A DNA stretch of 62,904 nt from a virus: positions 1-62,904 of the IMG/VR virus record IMGVR_UViG_3300046536_000196; one strand, 5' to 3'. Below are positions 7,716 through 16,152 of this stretch, piece after piece. The position numbers were made by a program, and so were the translations under genes. The stretch's first letter is position 1, and each line of letters starts with the position of its first letter. The notes below the pieces were generated by a model. The model did no database searches. It was not told the origin of the DNA and saw nothing but the letters and a program-made list of their open reading frames with translations.

Positions 7716-7854
7716 TGGGCTGCTCCAAAACAGGACCGTGCTAGCCTACCATATTTACACAAGAAAGTTCTGAAAATAAACTGTTTTTCAGAAATTTATT
7801 CTGCATGAACAACGGTTTGTAGACCGTCGCAATCGCCGGGGTGGCGGGCGCGGG

Positions 7855-8352
7855 TCATGCCGCCTCTCGCCTGCGAATGAGCCACGCAATTACAAGCGCC
7901 CAGGCCACGCCACCAGCGACCTTCGCCAGCAGCTGCGCGAGTACGATTGATGGCAGCGCCGATCCGAAAGCGAGCAAGGGAAAAGCAAGCGAGTCCACGG
8001 CAGCGCCGGCAACGTTTGATCCGTTGACGCGTACCGCCCACGACCGCCCGTGCAACCAGTGGTAACCCAACGCATCAGCGAGCGACGCCAAGCTAAACGC
8101 GATGACTGATGCTGCCGCGATTCGGCCGCTTGCCGGGTTCAGCGCATACGACAGCAAGCCGGCAGCCGAGATCAGCCCGAGCATGCGCGGCCAAAGGTTC
8201 CAGCCGGTCCACAGGTCATGCAGGCGGTCGCGCAGCGTTAGGTCTAGCCCGATCAGCAGGAATGCGATGACAGGCATCGCCACAGGCCCGAGTGACGCGA
8301 CCAACAGATTGGCGGCGACCAGCGCACCGAGGTAAATTACGACGTAGATCAT
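7855..8352 (-). CDS. VUT/YhhQ-type transporter (7-deazaguanine precursor uptake)
   Basis: 165 aa with four to five membrane spans. The signature SNVAGAAVDSLAFPLLAFG (about 108-126) and an early RDRLHDLW match the VUT family, whose bacterial member YhhQ imports queuosine precursors such as preQ0/preQ1 across the inner membrane. It overlaps the stop of the upstream dpdA-like gene by 4 bp, which ties the two functions. No preQ0 synthesis genes (folE, queD, queE, queC) are in the genome, so imported or host-made precursor would feed the transglycosylase. It is about half to two thirds the size of E. coli YhhQ but keeps the key motif. Confidence 0.8.
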   Translation of the reverse strand: MIYVVIYLGALVAANLLVASLGPVAMPVIAFLLIGLDLTLRDRLHDLWTGWNLWPRMLGLISAAGLLSYALNPASGRIAAASVIAFSLASLADALGYHWLHGRSWAVRVNGSNVAGAAVDSLAFPLLAFGSALPSIVLAQLLAKVAGGVAWALVIAWLIRRREAA

Positions 8353-9098
8353 GCTGCCTCCTCAAAAAGTGATTGTTGCGCGGGCTTGTGAGCCAATCGC
8401 GTCGCGATGTTGTCGGTATAGCGCGCTGCCTCACGCCAGTCGTTGGCATTGCGACCTTCGCGGCGCGCGGCGAAACTCCAGGCCATGCTGTCGGCCGTAT
8501 GAAGTAGCGCAGTAATGTGTGGCGAGGAGAGCGCGGTCGCCTTGAGTCCGAAACCATGCAGCCGTAAATCGGGCCGCGCGTCCTTGATCGCCTGAAGCAC
8601 GCGCATGATTGCTGCCGGATCACCATTGCGCTTACAGACCGATCCGACGCCGACCCACATGCCCTCCTTCAGTCGGTCGCCGTACATTTCGAGGTGGCGC
8701 ACGTAATCACTTGGCGCGTAACCCTGGAGCACGGGCAGGATGTAGACGCCGCCGGTGTCGCACTGCACAAGAGCGTCATAGCGTTCCACGGTCAAGCGCT
8801 GATGTTCGGGGATCGTCAGCCCGGTGATCTTGAGCATATGGGCCTCGCACATGTAGTCCTGGGCTACAGCTGCGAGCAAGTTGCCATTGGTGGACCAGCG
8901 CTTGATCTCAGCGGCGTATTCTTCGACGCCCTCGGTGTAACCACCATGCCTCAAAATTTGGGTAAAGGCTGCGCTGTCCATGATCCACTCATGGACCGGG
9001 AAGCCAGACTTTCTGCCACGCAGGCGATTGCGACTGACGAAGGCGCGCGGCACTCGATCGGCATCACATGGCTGATGCATTCCTGTGAAAAAGTCCAA
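8349..9098 (-). CDS. dpdA: DpdA-like 7-deazaguanine DNA transglycosylase
   Basis: 249 aa from a TTG at 9098, chosen because GGGGG lies 6-7 bases upstream and the domain begins at once (LDFFTGMHQP); an ATG at 9080 is an alternative. Conserved blocks include WIMDSAAFTQ with a candidate catalytic Asp, AVAQDYMCE, GGVYILPVLQGY and WVGVGSVCKRNG, the pattern of phage DpdA / TGT-like enzymes. These swap guanine in DNA for a 7-deazaguanine base (dPreQ0 or derivative), which protects phage DNA from restriction. It is coupled to the VUT transporter. The exact base made cannot be told from sequence. Confidence 0.8.
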   Translation of the reverse strand: MDFFTGMHQPCDADRVPRAFVSRNRLRGRKSGFPVHEWIMDSAAFTQILRHGGYTEGVEEYAAEIKRWSTNGNLLAAVAQDYMCEAHMLKITGLTIPEHQRLTVERYDALVQCDTGGVYILPVLQGYAPSDYVRHLEMYGDRLKEGMWVGVGSVCKRNGDPAAIMRVLQAIKDARPDLRLHGFGLKATALSSPHITALLHTADSMAWSFAARREGRNANDWREAARYTDNIATRLAHKPAQQSLFEEAA

Positions 9099-9100
9099 AG

Positions 9101-9520
9101 TCAAACCCCCAGCGCCGCAAACGGACTCGCGGCCCGGCGCGGCGGAACTGGCTGGCCCTTCCTCCGATGCCACTCGGCGCGGTACTTTTCGCAGCGCTTG
9201 GCATGGCGCGCCGGGTCAGCCAAGATGCGTGCAAATACCTCGTCAGGCGTCAGTCGCTTGGGCTTCTTCTTGTTCGGCGCATGCCCGGCGCGGAACACCG
9301 GGATCTTACGGAACGTCGCCTCGTCCTCGACCCAGGCGCAGATGTGGATGCGCCGCGGCGACTGCCTGACCATGTGCCACAGGTAGCGGCTGACGGTCTG
9401 CTTGTGGACGTGGAGCTTGGCGGCGACCTCGGTCCAGATCATGTCTTCGACCTCCAGCAATTCGACGATGCGGTCCATTTTCACCAGGGCGGGACGCTGG
9501 GTATAGGTGTTTCTGGTCAT
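9101..9520 (-). CDS. Helix-turn-helix DNA-binding protein
   Basis: 139 aa. Residues 15-50 (MDRIVELLEVEDMIWTEVAAKLHVHKQTVSRYLWHM, read in two parts) form a recognisable HTH of the resolvase/MarR-like kind. The rest is basic and rich in Lys/Arg (NKKKPKRLT, HAKRCEKYRAEWHRRKGQP), suggesting DNA binding. It sits between rusA and dpdA in the leftward operon; its target is unknown. The stop is 3 bp before the dpdA start. Confidence 0.65.
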   Translation of the reverse strand: MTRNTYTQRPALVKMDRIVELLEVEDMIWTEVAAKLHVHKQTVSRYLWHMVRQSPRRIHICAWVEDEATFRKIPVFRAGHAPNKKKPKRLTPDEVFARILADPARHAKRCEKYRAEWHRRKGQPVPPRRAASPFAALGV

Positions 9521-9954
9521 CAGGCAGCCTCCCCGCCCGTTTCCATGACCCTGACAACCGCGCCCGGCGTTTCGCTATACCGCTTCTCCAGCATGATCCG
9601 CACGACCTGCGCATCGTCGCGCCAGACGATCCCATTACAGCCGTCCTTGACGCCCTTGAGCACATTGTCAGCGTCGGGCTTCTTGGTAGCGGCGATCGCG
9701 CCCGCTGCGGCCCGCTCGCGGCGCTTCCTCGACCAACTGGCCGGAATCTGCATGTTCAGCGTGACGGACAGGGCGACAGGCGCTGCGGTCGGCTCCGTGC
9801 CGCACATCGCAAGCGTCGCCGCCATCTTGACAAGGTTTTCGTAGCTCGCGGTTTTGGCTGGCGTGTAGGCGACGACATGCGCGCCGCGCCGCGCGAACTT
9901 CGGACGCCCCTTCGCCACGGGCTGGCCGGGAATGGTGAATGCGATCTCCATCAC
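9520..9954 (-). CDS. rusA: RusA-like Holliday junction resolvase
   Basis: 144 aa. It opens with the RusA fold start (EIAFTIPGQPVAKGRPKF) and carries the acidic cluster KPDADN (D94, D96) plus WRDD (D113, D114), which bind the catalytic metal. Usual length is about 120 aa. It cuts four-way junctions during recombination and replication and works with NinB, NinG, RecT and the exonuclease encoded elsewhere in this genome. Start and stop overlap both neighbours by 1-4 bp. Confidence 0.9.
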   Translation of the reverse strand: MMEIAFTIPGQPVAKGRPKFARRGAHVVAYTPAKTASYENLVKMAATLAMCGTEPTAAPVALSVTLNMQIPASWSRKRRERAAAGAIAATKKPDADNVLKGVKDGCNGIVWRDDAQVVRIMLEKRYSETPGAVVRVMETGGEAA

Positions 9955-10271
9955 TTCCCCTCCAGCTTCGCAATCACCCCATCCCCAATCGCGCGCATGA
10001 TCGCCTCGTCGCCCTCACCCCGGTCGCTCATCAGGTCAAAGCCCCGCGTTGCGCCTACAACGAGCCGGTGCGACCATATCTCCAGCAGGTGCACATGCTC
10101 GACCAACAACGGTCCGCAGTCGAGCCAGTTGCCGGTCCAGTTGGGTACAAGCGCCTCGCCACGGCATTGCGGGTGGTCGGCTGGCGGCGTGCCGAGCAGA
10201 GCGCCGCCGACGTCGTGGATGGCGGTCCAGCTGAGCGCTGTGGCTAAGCGGCGGTTGGCGTCGAGATTCAT
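9951..10271 (-). CDS. Hypothetical protein (106 aa)
   Basis: ATG at 10271 (MNLDANRRLATALSWTAIHD). No recognised domain. Trp- and Cys-containing central region (PNWTGNWLDCGPLLVEHVHLLEIW) and a C-terminal helix. Overlaps rusA by 4 bp and the upstream gene by 4 bp, so it is co-translated in the leftward operon. Many replication-module phage genomes carry a gene of this size at this place. Confidence 0.6.
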   Translation of the reverse strand: MNLDANRRLATALSWTAIHDVGGALLGTPPADHPQCRGEALVPNWTGNWLDCGPLLVEHVHLLEIWSHRLVVGATRGFDLMSDRGEGDEAIMRAIGDGVIAKLEGK

Positions 10272-10609
10272 GGAAGCGTATCCTCAAAGGTTTCGTGCTG
10301 TTCGCCGACGAGCCGCAGCTTGCCGACGTTCTCGCAGCTCAGCATGCTCAGGCGCAGGCCGATGTTGTTGCCGGGTCCAAGCTGGTTCGCCAACCAACCA
10401 ACGCAGTGCGCATCCTCGGTTTCATGGCAGGCCATCACGTTTAGTGGAGCGCCAAGCGCCGGCAGCGCGCCGGGGTCAGCAATCGTGCTGGCGAGCCCTC
10501 GGTGCTTCGTCTCGCAGTAGCCATTGGGGATGTCGTACGGATCGACATCCTTGCGCCACGGGCATTTGGCGCACTGCGCCGTGCGCTTGAGCTTCCACTT
10601 TTCGCTCAT
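10268..10609 (-). CDS. Cys-rich hypothetical protein (DUF6283-like)
   Basis: 113 aa. The N-terminal CAKCPWRK plus later C/H residues (GYCETKH, VMACHETEDAHCVGWL) suggest a metal-binding site, as in the DUF6283 group of phage and actinobacterial proteins. Function unknown. It overlaps both neighbours by 4 bp in the leftward operon. Confidence 0.6.
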   Translation of the reverse strand: MSEKWKLKRTAQCAKCPWRKDVDPYDIPNGYCETKHRGLASTIADPGALPALGAPLNVMACHETEDAHCVGWLANQLGPGNNIGLRLSMLSCENVGKLRLVGEQHETFEDTLP

Positions 10610-11424
10610 GGCTTAGCCGTCCCGCGCAGGTAGCCAATGAGCGGTGCGAACTTGGGCGCCAGTTCCTCGGCTTTAAAGCTGCCGCCGCTGTCGATTTCCT
10701 TCTGGATGGCGCGCACCAAGTCGGCCGGCGTATTGCCTTCGATCTGTTTGGCCGTCACCTTGCGCTTGCCCTGCAGGCGCGCGGCTTGCTGCGCCTCTTT
10801 CAGCGCCGGGCCCGCGTCCTCGCCCTTGTCCTTGACTACCTTGACCGCCGTGGTCTTGGAGACTTCGCCGTCCCGCACCATCTGCTGAACGTCGTGGTTC
10901 GCGCCGGCCAGGACGAGCGCTTGCTCGACGGTCGACACCGAGCACTGCATGCCTTCGGCGATCTGCTTGGCGCTCTGGCCAAAGCCCGAATGCGCGCGGC
11001 GGCAGATTTCCGCGAACTGCAGCGGCTTCATCTTCTTGCTCTTGTTGCTGGTGGCGATGCGGTACAGCCGGTCCAAGTCGTTGCCGACGAACTGGCGAAC
11101 CGGGATCAGCCTGCGGCCCTTGTCGTCCGACGCAAAGTGCCCCGCCTCGATGGCGCGACCGATCTGCTTGTGCCGGCGGTGGCCGTCCACGATCCAGACG
11201 CCGCCCTCAGCGCGCGGGCGCACCTCCAGTTGCGGAAGGGCCAGCACGCCGTTCTTGACGATGTACGCGAACAGCTCCTCGTCGTCGGCCTCGTCCTCGT
11301 CGTTGCGGCCTGGCGGATTGAAGTCAGGCTCGATGTGGATGTTACGGTAGTCGATCTTCTCAGCGTCGGCGCGCACCAATTCGCCGTCGATGCGCATCTG
11401 CTTGAATGATTTGGCGGTAGTCAC
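10606..11424 (-). CDS. ParB-like nuclease-domain protein, copy 1
   Basis: 272 aa from a GTG at 11424 with AAGGAAG seven bases upstream; the open frame continues upstream but only as a shadow of the MazG-like gene. Residues about 40-105 hold the ParB N-terminal box (PPGRN..., LPQLEVRP, VDGHRRHKQIGRA). A HTH follows (QSAKQIAEGMQCSVSTVEQAL, 151-171), then a basic tail. Members bind DNA and some hydrolyse CTP. In phages such proteins occur in replication or modification modules; a plasmid-type partition role is unlikely because there is no ParA partner. Confidence 0.75.
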   Translation of the reverse strand: MTTAKSFKQMRIDGELVRADAEKIDYRNIHIEPDFNPPGRNDEDEADDEELFAYIVKNGVLALPQLEVRPRAEGGVWIVDGHRRHKQIGRAIEAGHFASDDKGRRLIPVRQFVGNDLDRLYRIATSNKSKKMKPLQFAEICRRAHSGFGQSAKQIAEGMQCSVSTVEQALVLAGANHDVQQMVRDGEVSKTTAVKVVKDKGEDAGPALKEAQQAARLQGKRKVTAKQIEGNTPADLVRAIQKEIDSGGSFKAEELAPKFAPLIGYLRGTAKP

Positions 11425-11480
11425 GAGGTCTCTTCCTTGTTGTCGTTGTCGTAGCCGCCCGGGATGGCCGGGCGGGGTGG

Positions 11481-11876
11481 TCAGTACGCTTTGCCGCCAG
11501 CGGCAGCACGGTTCTCCGGCTTGTGGTCGGCGCGCTGGGCGTTGTAGGCCAGCTTCTCGGCGATCGCGCCCGCAAGATCGAGTCCGTAGCCGCCTGCCAG
11601 ATCGAAGATGCGAATGGCTGCGTCGGCCAACTCGACCTCGCGCATCGAGCGATGCGGCAGCTTGTCGTCCATCAGGTTCTTGCGGTCGCCTTCCATCGCC
11701 TCGCTGATCTCCGAATGGATCAGGCACAGCTTGTTCGAGAAGTGCAGCGGGTTCGCCTTGCTTGTGTTCGGGTCGAAATCGTTCCACCAACCGGCGTCGC
11801 GCGCCGCACCGTGGCATACCATCGTCAACACCTCGGCGGCGTTCTGCGCGTGGCGGTGGTCATTTCTCAGCTCCAT
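11481..11876 (-). CDS. MazG-like nucleotide pyrophosphohydrolase
   Basis: 131 aa. The helical pattern with LIHSEISEAMEGDRK (metal-binding E-x-x-E-x) followed by REVELADAAIRIFDLAGGYGLDL matches the MazG-like/all-alpha NTP-PPase group (EExxE then ExxD). It would hydrolyse (d)NTPs or ppGpp-like alarmones during infection. It lies 56 bp upstream of the parB-like gene on the same strand. Substrate not predictable. Confidence 0.75.
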   Translation of the reverse strand: MELRNDHRHAQNAAEVLTMVCHGAARDAGWWNDFDPNTSKANPLHFSNKLCLIHSEISEAMEGDRKNLMDDKLPHRSMREVELADAAIRIFDLAGGYGLDLAGAIAEKLAYNAQRADHKPENRAAAGGKAY

Positions 11877-11909
11877 GTGTTCTCCGTGTTGTTGTACCGC
11901 GGTTGATGG

Positions 11910-12158
11910 TCAAACTTCTATTGCTATCCGCCCCAGCTGCGCCCCATCCGGCAGCCGATACCAGGCGAACAGCGTCTCGACCGGGATCTCGGTCTTGCGC
12001 TGGATGTGGTCAAGCGTCTCGATGCGCATGCCGCTGGTCTTGCCTTTGCTGAGCCGGAAGATCGTCGCCGGATCGAGACCGAGCAGGATCGAGGCATGGC
12101 GGTAGTTGCGGGCTTTCGTGTGCTGCATCACGCCGTCTAGTAGGTGTTTAGCGGTCAT
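11910..12158 (-). CDS. Small HTH DNA-binding protein
   Basis: 82 aa from ATG 12158 (MTAKHLLDGVMQHTKARNYR), with GGAG upstream; the longer frame is not needed. Residues 20-60 (ASILLGLDPATIFRLSKGKTSG, then METLDHIQRKTEIPVETL in the same region) read as a lambda-repressor-like/XRE HTH. Possibly a middle regulator of the leftward operon. It overlaps the upstream gene by 4 bp. Confidence 0.6.
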   Translation of the reverse strand: MTAKHLLDGVMQHTKARNYRHASILLGLDPATIFRLSKGKTSGMRIETLDHIQRKTEIPVETLFAWYRLPDGAQLGRIAIEV

Positions 12159-12385
12159 GCGGGGGCTCCGGTGGGTTGGGTGGGTTCGTGTTGCGTTCTG
12201 CGCTTCGCTTCGTCGTAGCAATCGATCAAAATCTTGTGCCAGTCGTCCCGCGCGCTCCAATACGAGATGCGGCAGTGCTTCACATCGCCCTGGTCGAACT
12301 CGCCCATCTGCGCCAGTTCAGCCAACCGCTTCTCGATCTTCTGCGGCAGCGGCTTCAGTTTCTCGGTCACGTTTCTTTCGGCCAT
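12155..12385 (-). CDS. Hypothetical protein (76 aa)
   Basis: ATG at 12385 (MAERNVTEKLKPLPQKIEKR). Highly charged, mostly helical; includes SYWSARDDWHKILIDCYDEAKRR. No family recognised. It overlaps the HTH gene by 4 bp. Between it and the next upstream gene is a hairpin-bearing gap of about 70 bp. Confidence 0.55.
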   Translation of the reverse strand: MAERNVTEKLKPLPQKIEKRLAELAQMGEFDQGDVKHCRISYWSARDDWHKILIDCYDEAKRRTQHEPTQPTGAPA

Positions 12386-12458
12386 AGTTGTCTTTTTGAG
12401 GGGTTGGTTGGACCCCTCACCCTGCGGTGGTGTTAGGGGTTTTTGGCCCCGAGCAAGA

Positions 12459-12755
12459 TCAGCAAAAACTACTATCGAACGTGGTGCATTCGCGGCTGGT
12501 CAATTCCGCTACGGTGCACCCGAACCGCCCCCTCGCCCTTTCGATTGGCGCACTCTGGTGAATGCGCCTGTCAAACGAGCCAAGACTTCCAACTCTGTAC
12601 CGCTGTTCGCTCTGGCCTGTGCTCTCAAGCCTCGGCAAGGCCCCCTCGCGCCTTGTTCTTGCTGTGCCCTGGTATTCGACGGTGCGGTCGGTCTTTTCGC
12701 GGTGTGGGCCGATTTCCAAGCCCTTGCACGTTTTTTGAGGTGTCGTCCGCTCCAC
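12459..12755 (-). CDS. Doubtful frame downstream of the primase
   Basis: 98 codons from a GTG at 12755, beginning 9 bp after the primase stop. The product is unusually rich in Arg/Thr/Ser and has no recognisable fold (VERTTPQKTCKGLEIGPHRE). The 380-bp gap between the primase and the 76-aa gene holds no better frame. It may be a real, fast-evolving protein or untranslated leader; kept with low confidence. Confidence 0.25.
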   Translation of the reverse strand: MERTTPQKTCKGLEIGPHREKTDRTVEYQGTARTRREGALPRLESTGQSEQRYRVGSLGSFDRRIHQSAPIERARGRFGCTVAELTSRECTTFDSSFC

Positions 12756-12764
12756 CCTGGTGCG

Positions 12765-13721
12765 CTACTTCGCTCGAAGCAATCGCGCCTCTCGCATTAC
12801 TTTCAGCTTCACATCGGCGAACGCGGCGGCCTGGATCTGGATCGGCGTGCGTTTGCGGCTGAAGCTGAATTGCTGGCCGTTGTAGGCGAGCTCCATCTGT
12901 TCCATCACGTAGTCGTTCCAGTCGGTCCCAGCGCACGTCGGGAAGGCGACGCCCACGCCCAGCACTTCGGCGGCGGCGCGCGCAGCGTCCAGGCCCGGAT
13001 TGCGGCCGATACGCTTCTCGGTCTCGTGGTCGTTGTCGGCGCACACCACGCCCATGCCGAAACGCTCCATACGCTCGGCGACGACGGTCAGGTTCGCGGC
13101 GTTGAAAGCGACGACGACGCGGCAGTTCGGGATTGCCTGGAAGATCGTCAGGCCAGTCGCGAAGCCCTCGACGAGAGCCGTTATCACGGCGCCCTGGCGC
13201 TCGATGGCGTAGTAGGCGCATTTGGTCGTCGCGCCAAAGTGGAATTTCTTCTCCCCTTCCGGTGAGATGCGCTGCAGGCTGAGAATCTTGCCGTTGTAAA
13301 GCATCGGGATCACGAGCCAGCCGTGAGCGTCGACACGCAGGCCGATGCAACCGCCGACGCCTAACCCCTTGTTGGTCAGGTATGGATGGTCGTCACGGAT
13401 CGGCGTGCAGGCGGCGTAGTAAGCGCGAGCACCCATCGTCGCCTCGATCAGCGCGGCGCGGCGCTCGGCCTGGCGGCGGGCGATCAGGGCGCGGTCGATC
13501 GGCGCGGCCTGCGCGGCGGAATCGTTCGCTCGCCACATGATCGGCTCGGCGTGGACGGCGTAGTCCTGCAGCCAGCCCACCTGGCCGTCGTCGGCGAGCT
13601 TGATGCTGCCGTTTTTCTTGCGCGGGTGGTTGACGGTCTTGCAGCGCACCCAGCGGCCTGGCGTGAAGTGGTCCGGAACGATGATGCCGTTCGCCTGAGC
13701 GAATTGGAGGAAGTCGCTCAT
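12765..13721 (-). CDS. TOPRIM-domain DNA primase
   Basis: 318 aa. N-terminal region 1-120 has a DNA-binding/CHC2-like part without a clear zinc ribbon (FTPGRWVRCKTVNHPRKKNG). The TOPRIM domain spans about 178-270: Glu in VEGFATGLTIF (E185) and the acidic pair CADNDHE (D229, D231). It would make RNA primers for phage replication. It overlaps the helicase gene by 4 bp, so primase and helicase are likely partners. No DNA polymerase is encoded, so host polymerase is used. Confidence 0.85.
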   Translation of the reverse strand: MSDFLQFAQANGIIVPDHFTPGRWVRCKTVNHPRKKNGSIKLADDGQVGWLQDYAVHAEPIMWRANDSAAQAAPIDRALIARRQAERRAALIEATMGARAYYAACTPIRDDHPYLTNKGLGVGGCIGLRVDAHGWLVIPMLYNGKILSLQRISPEGEKKFHFGATTKCAYYAIERQGAVITALVEGFATGLTIFQAIPNCRVVVAFNAANLTVVAERMERFGMGVVCADNDHETEKRIGRNPGLDAARAAAEVLGVGVAFPTCAGTDWNDYVMEQMELAYNGQQFSFSRKRTPIQIQAAAFADVKLKVMREARLLRAK

Positions 13722-15211
13722 GCCCGTTTGGCCTTTGCAAAAGCGATGGCGCGCGAACGGACCCAGTTCAGGACGGCCGGCGATGCTTCCATGGGCGGAA
13801 CGTCGCGGTCATCCGGCCATTCGCCGAACTTCTCCTTGAACTTGTTCGCAGCCCATCCCGGCTTGTATCCGCGCGTCTCGGCGATGTGGCGCAGTTGCGC
13901 ATGAAAGGCGCGCTTCTCTTCCGGCGATGGTCCCGCTTTCTTTTTTCCCGTCAGTTCGCTCAGGGTGCCATCGCGGTGCTCGACAGTGCTTGCTTTCTTG
14001 TAGGTATGGCCACAGGATGGGCAATCCGGCATCGGCTTGTGGACATGCGCGCAGTTCGGGCACTTGACCGGCTCGCGCTCTTTCGCCTTGGGCTTCTTGG
14101 CTTCCTTCTTGGCGCCATCGTCCAGCTCCGTGACGCCGACTTCGAGGAAGTCGTGCATCTTGTCCCAGAAGCGGACGCAGTTGCCGCTGTGGTCGAGCAC
14201 GATGCACTCGGTCTTACCCGGGTGGATGCGCAGGCCGCGCCCAAGGATCTGGATGTGCTCGGCCAGACTGTTCTTGAGCGGGCGAGCCATAATGATCACC
14301 TCGACGTCGGAAACGTCAAAGCCCTTGCTCAAGGCGCTGACACTGATCAGGCCACGGATCGAGCTATCCGGCTTGCGGAACTCTTCTACCAGGGCGGTGC
14401 GCGCATCGTTACCGGTGCGATAGGTGTACATCTCGCACAGCACGCCAGCCGCAGCAAACTGGCGCTGCATTTCTTCGCAATGGGCGACGTTGCAGCCGAA
14501 GGCGATGAACTTCTTGCCCTGGCCGTGGCGCAGGTACTCTTCGACGCAATCGCCGATGATCGGCATCGAGCGATCGGCGGCTTCCGTATCAGTCCATTCG
14601 CCAGCTACGGTTTTCGCGCCGGTCATATCCGGTTCGCTGGCGGCGAAGATGCGGAACGGAACGAGGTACGGCGTGCGCGACCCGTCGTTCATCATCGGAC
14701 CCTGGATCAGTTCATTCGTCGTGATGACGGTCACGATGCCGTCGTAGAGATTGCCGAGCCCCTTCGTCATCGGCGTGGCAGTCAGCCCGATCACGATGGT
14801 GTCGCGGCCCTTGATGCGCTCGGCAACGGTTCGCTGTATGGCATGGCACTCGTCAACGATGATCAGGTCCGCTTCGGGCCAGCCGCGCCGGTCCAGGGTC
14901 TGCGCGCTCGCCACCTGGATGCGCTCCCACGGCTTGCAGCGCCAGTGATCGCCCTGCATGACGCCGTGCGGGATGCCGTACAGGTCGAACGTCGCGCTTG
15001 TCTGGTCGATCAGGGCGATCCGGTCGGCGACGAACACGGCGCGCTTGCCGGGCTTGGCATGGCACTCGGCCATCAAGTGCGATGCGACCACGGTCTTACC
15101 GCCGCCAGTAGGAATGGACAGAATCATGTTGCGCACGCCTTGGCGGATCAGGTTGCGCAAGCCGTCGATGCTTTCGAGTTGGTACGGGCGCAGTTCGAGG
15201 AGCTTGCTCAT
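13718..15211 (-). CDS. DEAD/DEAH-box superfamily 2 helicase
   Basis: 497 aa. Motif Q-like RPYQLESID (8-16), Walker A PTGGGKT (34-40), motif II DECH (120-123), motif III LTATP (about 139), motif VI QILGRGLR (about 338-346). A two-CxxC zinc ribbon (CPNC...CPSC) follows near residue 405. Resembles the phage replicative helicases of the SSL2/Res-domain group that accompany a TOPRIM primase. It probably unwinds DNA at the replication fork. Overlaps neighbours by 4 bp on each side. Confidence 0.9.
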   Translation of the reverse strand: MSKLLELRPYQLESIDGLRNLIRQGVRNMILSIPTGGGKTVVASHLMAECHAKPGKRAVFVADRIALIDQTSATFDLYGIPHGVMQGDHWRCKPWERIQVASAQTLDRRGWPEADLIIVDECHAIQRTVAERIKGRDTIVIGLTATPMTKGLGNLYDGIVTVITTNELIQGPMMNDGSRTPYLVPFRIFAASEPDMTGAKTVAGEWTDTEAADRSMPIIGDCVEEYLRHGQGKKFIAFGCNVAHCEEMQRQFAAAGVLCEMYTYRTGNDARTALVEEFRKPDSSIRGLISVSALSKGFDVSDVEVIIMARPLKNSLAEHIQILGRGLRIHPGKTECIVLDHSGNCVRFWDKMHDFLEVGVTELDDGAKKEAKKPKAKEREPVKCPNCAHVHKPMPDCPSCGHTYKKASTVEHRDGTLSELTGKKKAGPSPEEKRAFHAQLRHIAETRGYKPGWAANKFKEKFGEWPDDRDVPPMEASPAVLNWVRSRAIAFAKAKRA

Positions 15212-16152
15212 GCCGTCCTCCGCGCGCTCAAGGCCGGGAGAATTTCGGCATTGGAGATCACGCCCAGGGCCTTGCGGATCTTCGCCAGCAGTTCGTTGGC
15301 GTACCGCGCCTGACCCTGCGCCTCATTCGCGGTGCGCACCAGTTGTGCATTGCGGCCTGAGAGCTGGTCGAACTTTAGCGACCAGTCGGCGACTTCTTTT
15401 GCGAGGTCCGCGCCATTGGAGAGCGTATCCACCACTTGCGACAGACGGCGGATTTCCTTGTCGGCGGCGACGAGCTCGGCAGCGAGATCGGGCGCATCGT
15501 CATCAGCCTCGGCAGTAGCGAGTTGGGGCGGCGCGACTGGAGACGGCGCCGCAATAACAGCCGACGTCGATTCATTGACGGGATGCGGTGCTGGATGCGC
15601 AGGCGGAACCGGTGCGACATCCTGTTTTGGAGCCGCAGTGGAATCGGATTCCACTTTGTTAAATTTAGACGCTACACTAAGTTCACGATTTTCCTGCTGC
15701 CGGGCCGATGCGACTGGCGAGCGGACTGCCGCTACGAATGGATGGCTCACGTTGCACTGGCGCGCGATCTCGCGGTCACTCCAGGTCGACCATTCCGGGT
15801 CGCTCAGCATCGTCATTACCGCGCGGCGCTTATCCTCGTTCGTGCGGCGTAGGCCGTGCGAGGCGTTCGCTCCGACCGAAAAGAGAACAGCATCACGCTG
15901 CGTACCGGTGCGGATCTCGGCGGCGATTTCGATAGCGCCGGCTTGGCGGTGCGCGTGGTAACGGTGGAAGCCATCGGCGAGCCAGAAGTTCACGCCGTCA
16001 AAGAACATCACGACCGGCGGTAGATCGGTGCCCTGGCGGATCGTCTCAGCGTATTCGGCGATGGTCGACTGGTTAAGTTCGACGCGAGATTGCGTGCCGC
16101 CATTGATGCGGACGCTATCGAGTGGGACGTTATCAATTTCGTTCATCGTCAT
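15208..16152 (-). CDS. ParB-like nuclease-domain protein, copy 2
   Basis: 314 aa from ATG 16152; ATG 16146 fits the GGAAAG ribosome site better, and a TTG at 16161 is also in frame. Residues 5-90 are a ParB/Srx-type domain (SVRINGGTQSRVE, LADGFHRYHAHRQAG). A HTH follows at about 120-145 (SDREIARQCNVSHPFVAAV), then a Pro/Ala-rich linker and a C-terminal coiled coil (230-300). Distinct from copy 1 in length and sequence. Likely DNA-binding; its place next to the helicase suggests a replication role. Confidence 0.75.
   Translation of the reverse strand: MTMNEIDNVPLDSVRINGGTQSRVELNQSTIAEYAETIRQGTDLPPVVMFFDGVNFWLADGFHRYHAHRQAGAIEIAAEIRTGTQRDAVLFSVGANASHGLRRTNEDKRRAVMTMLSDPEWSTWSDREIARQCNVSHPFVAAVRSPVASARQQENRELSVASKFNKVESDSTAAPKQDVAPVPPAHPAPHPVNESTSAVIAAPSPVAPPQLATAEADDDAPDLAAELVAADKEIRRLSQVVDTLSNGADLAKEVADWSLKFDQLSGRNAQLVRTANEAQGQARYANELLAKIRKALGVISNAEILPALSARRTA

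Noticed and set aside
12420-12458. Hairpin ACCCCT...AGGGGT followed by TTTTT
   Set aside because: T-run is on the plus strand, opposite to the operon, with a long loop; no plus-strand transcript is expected.
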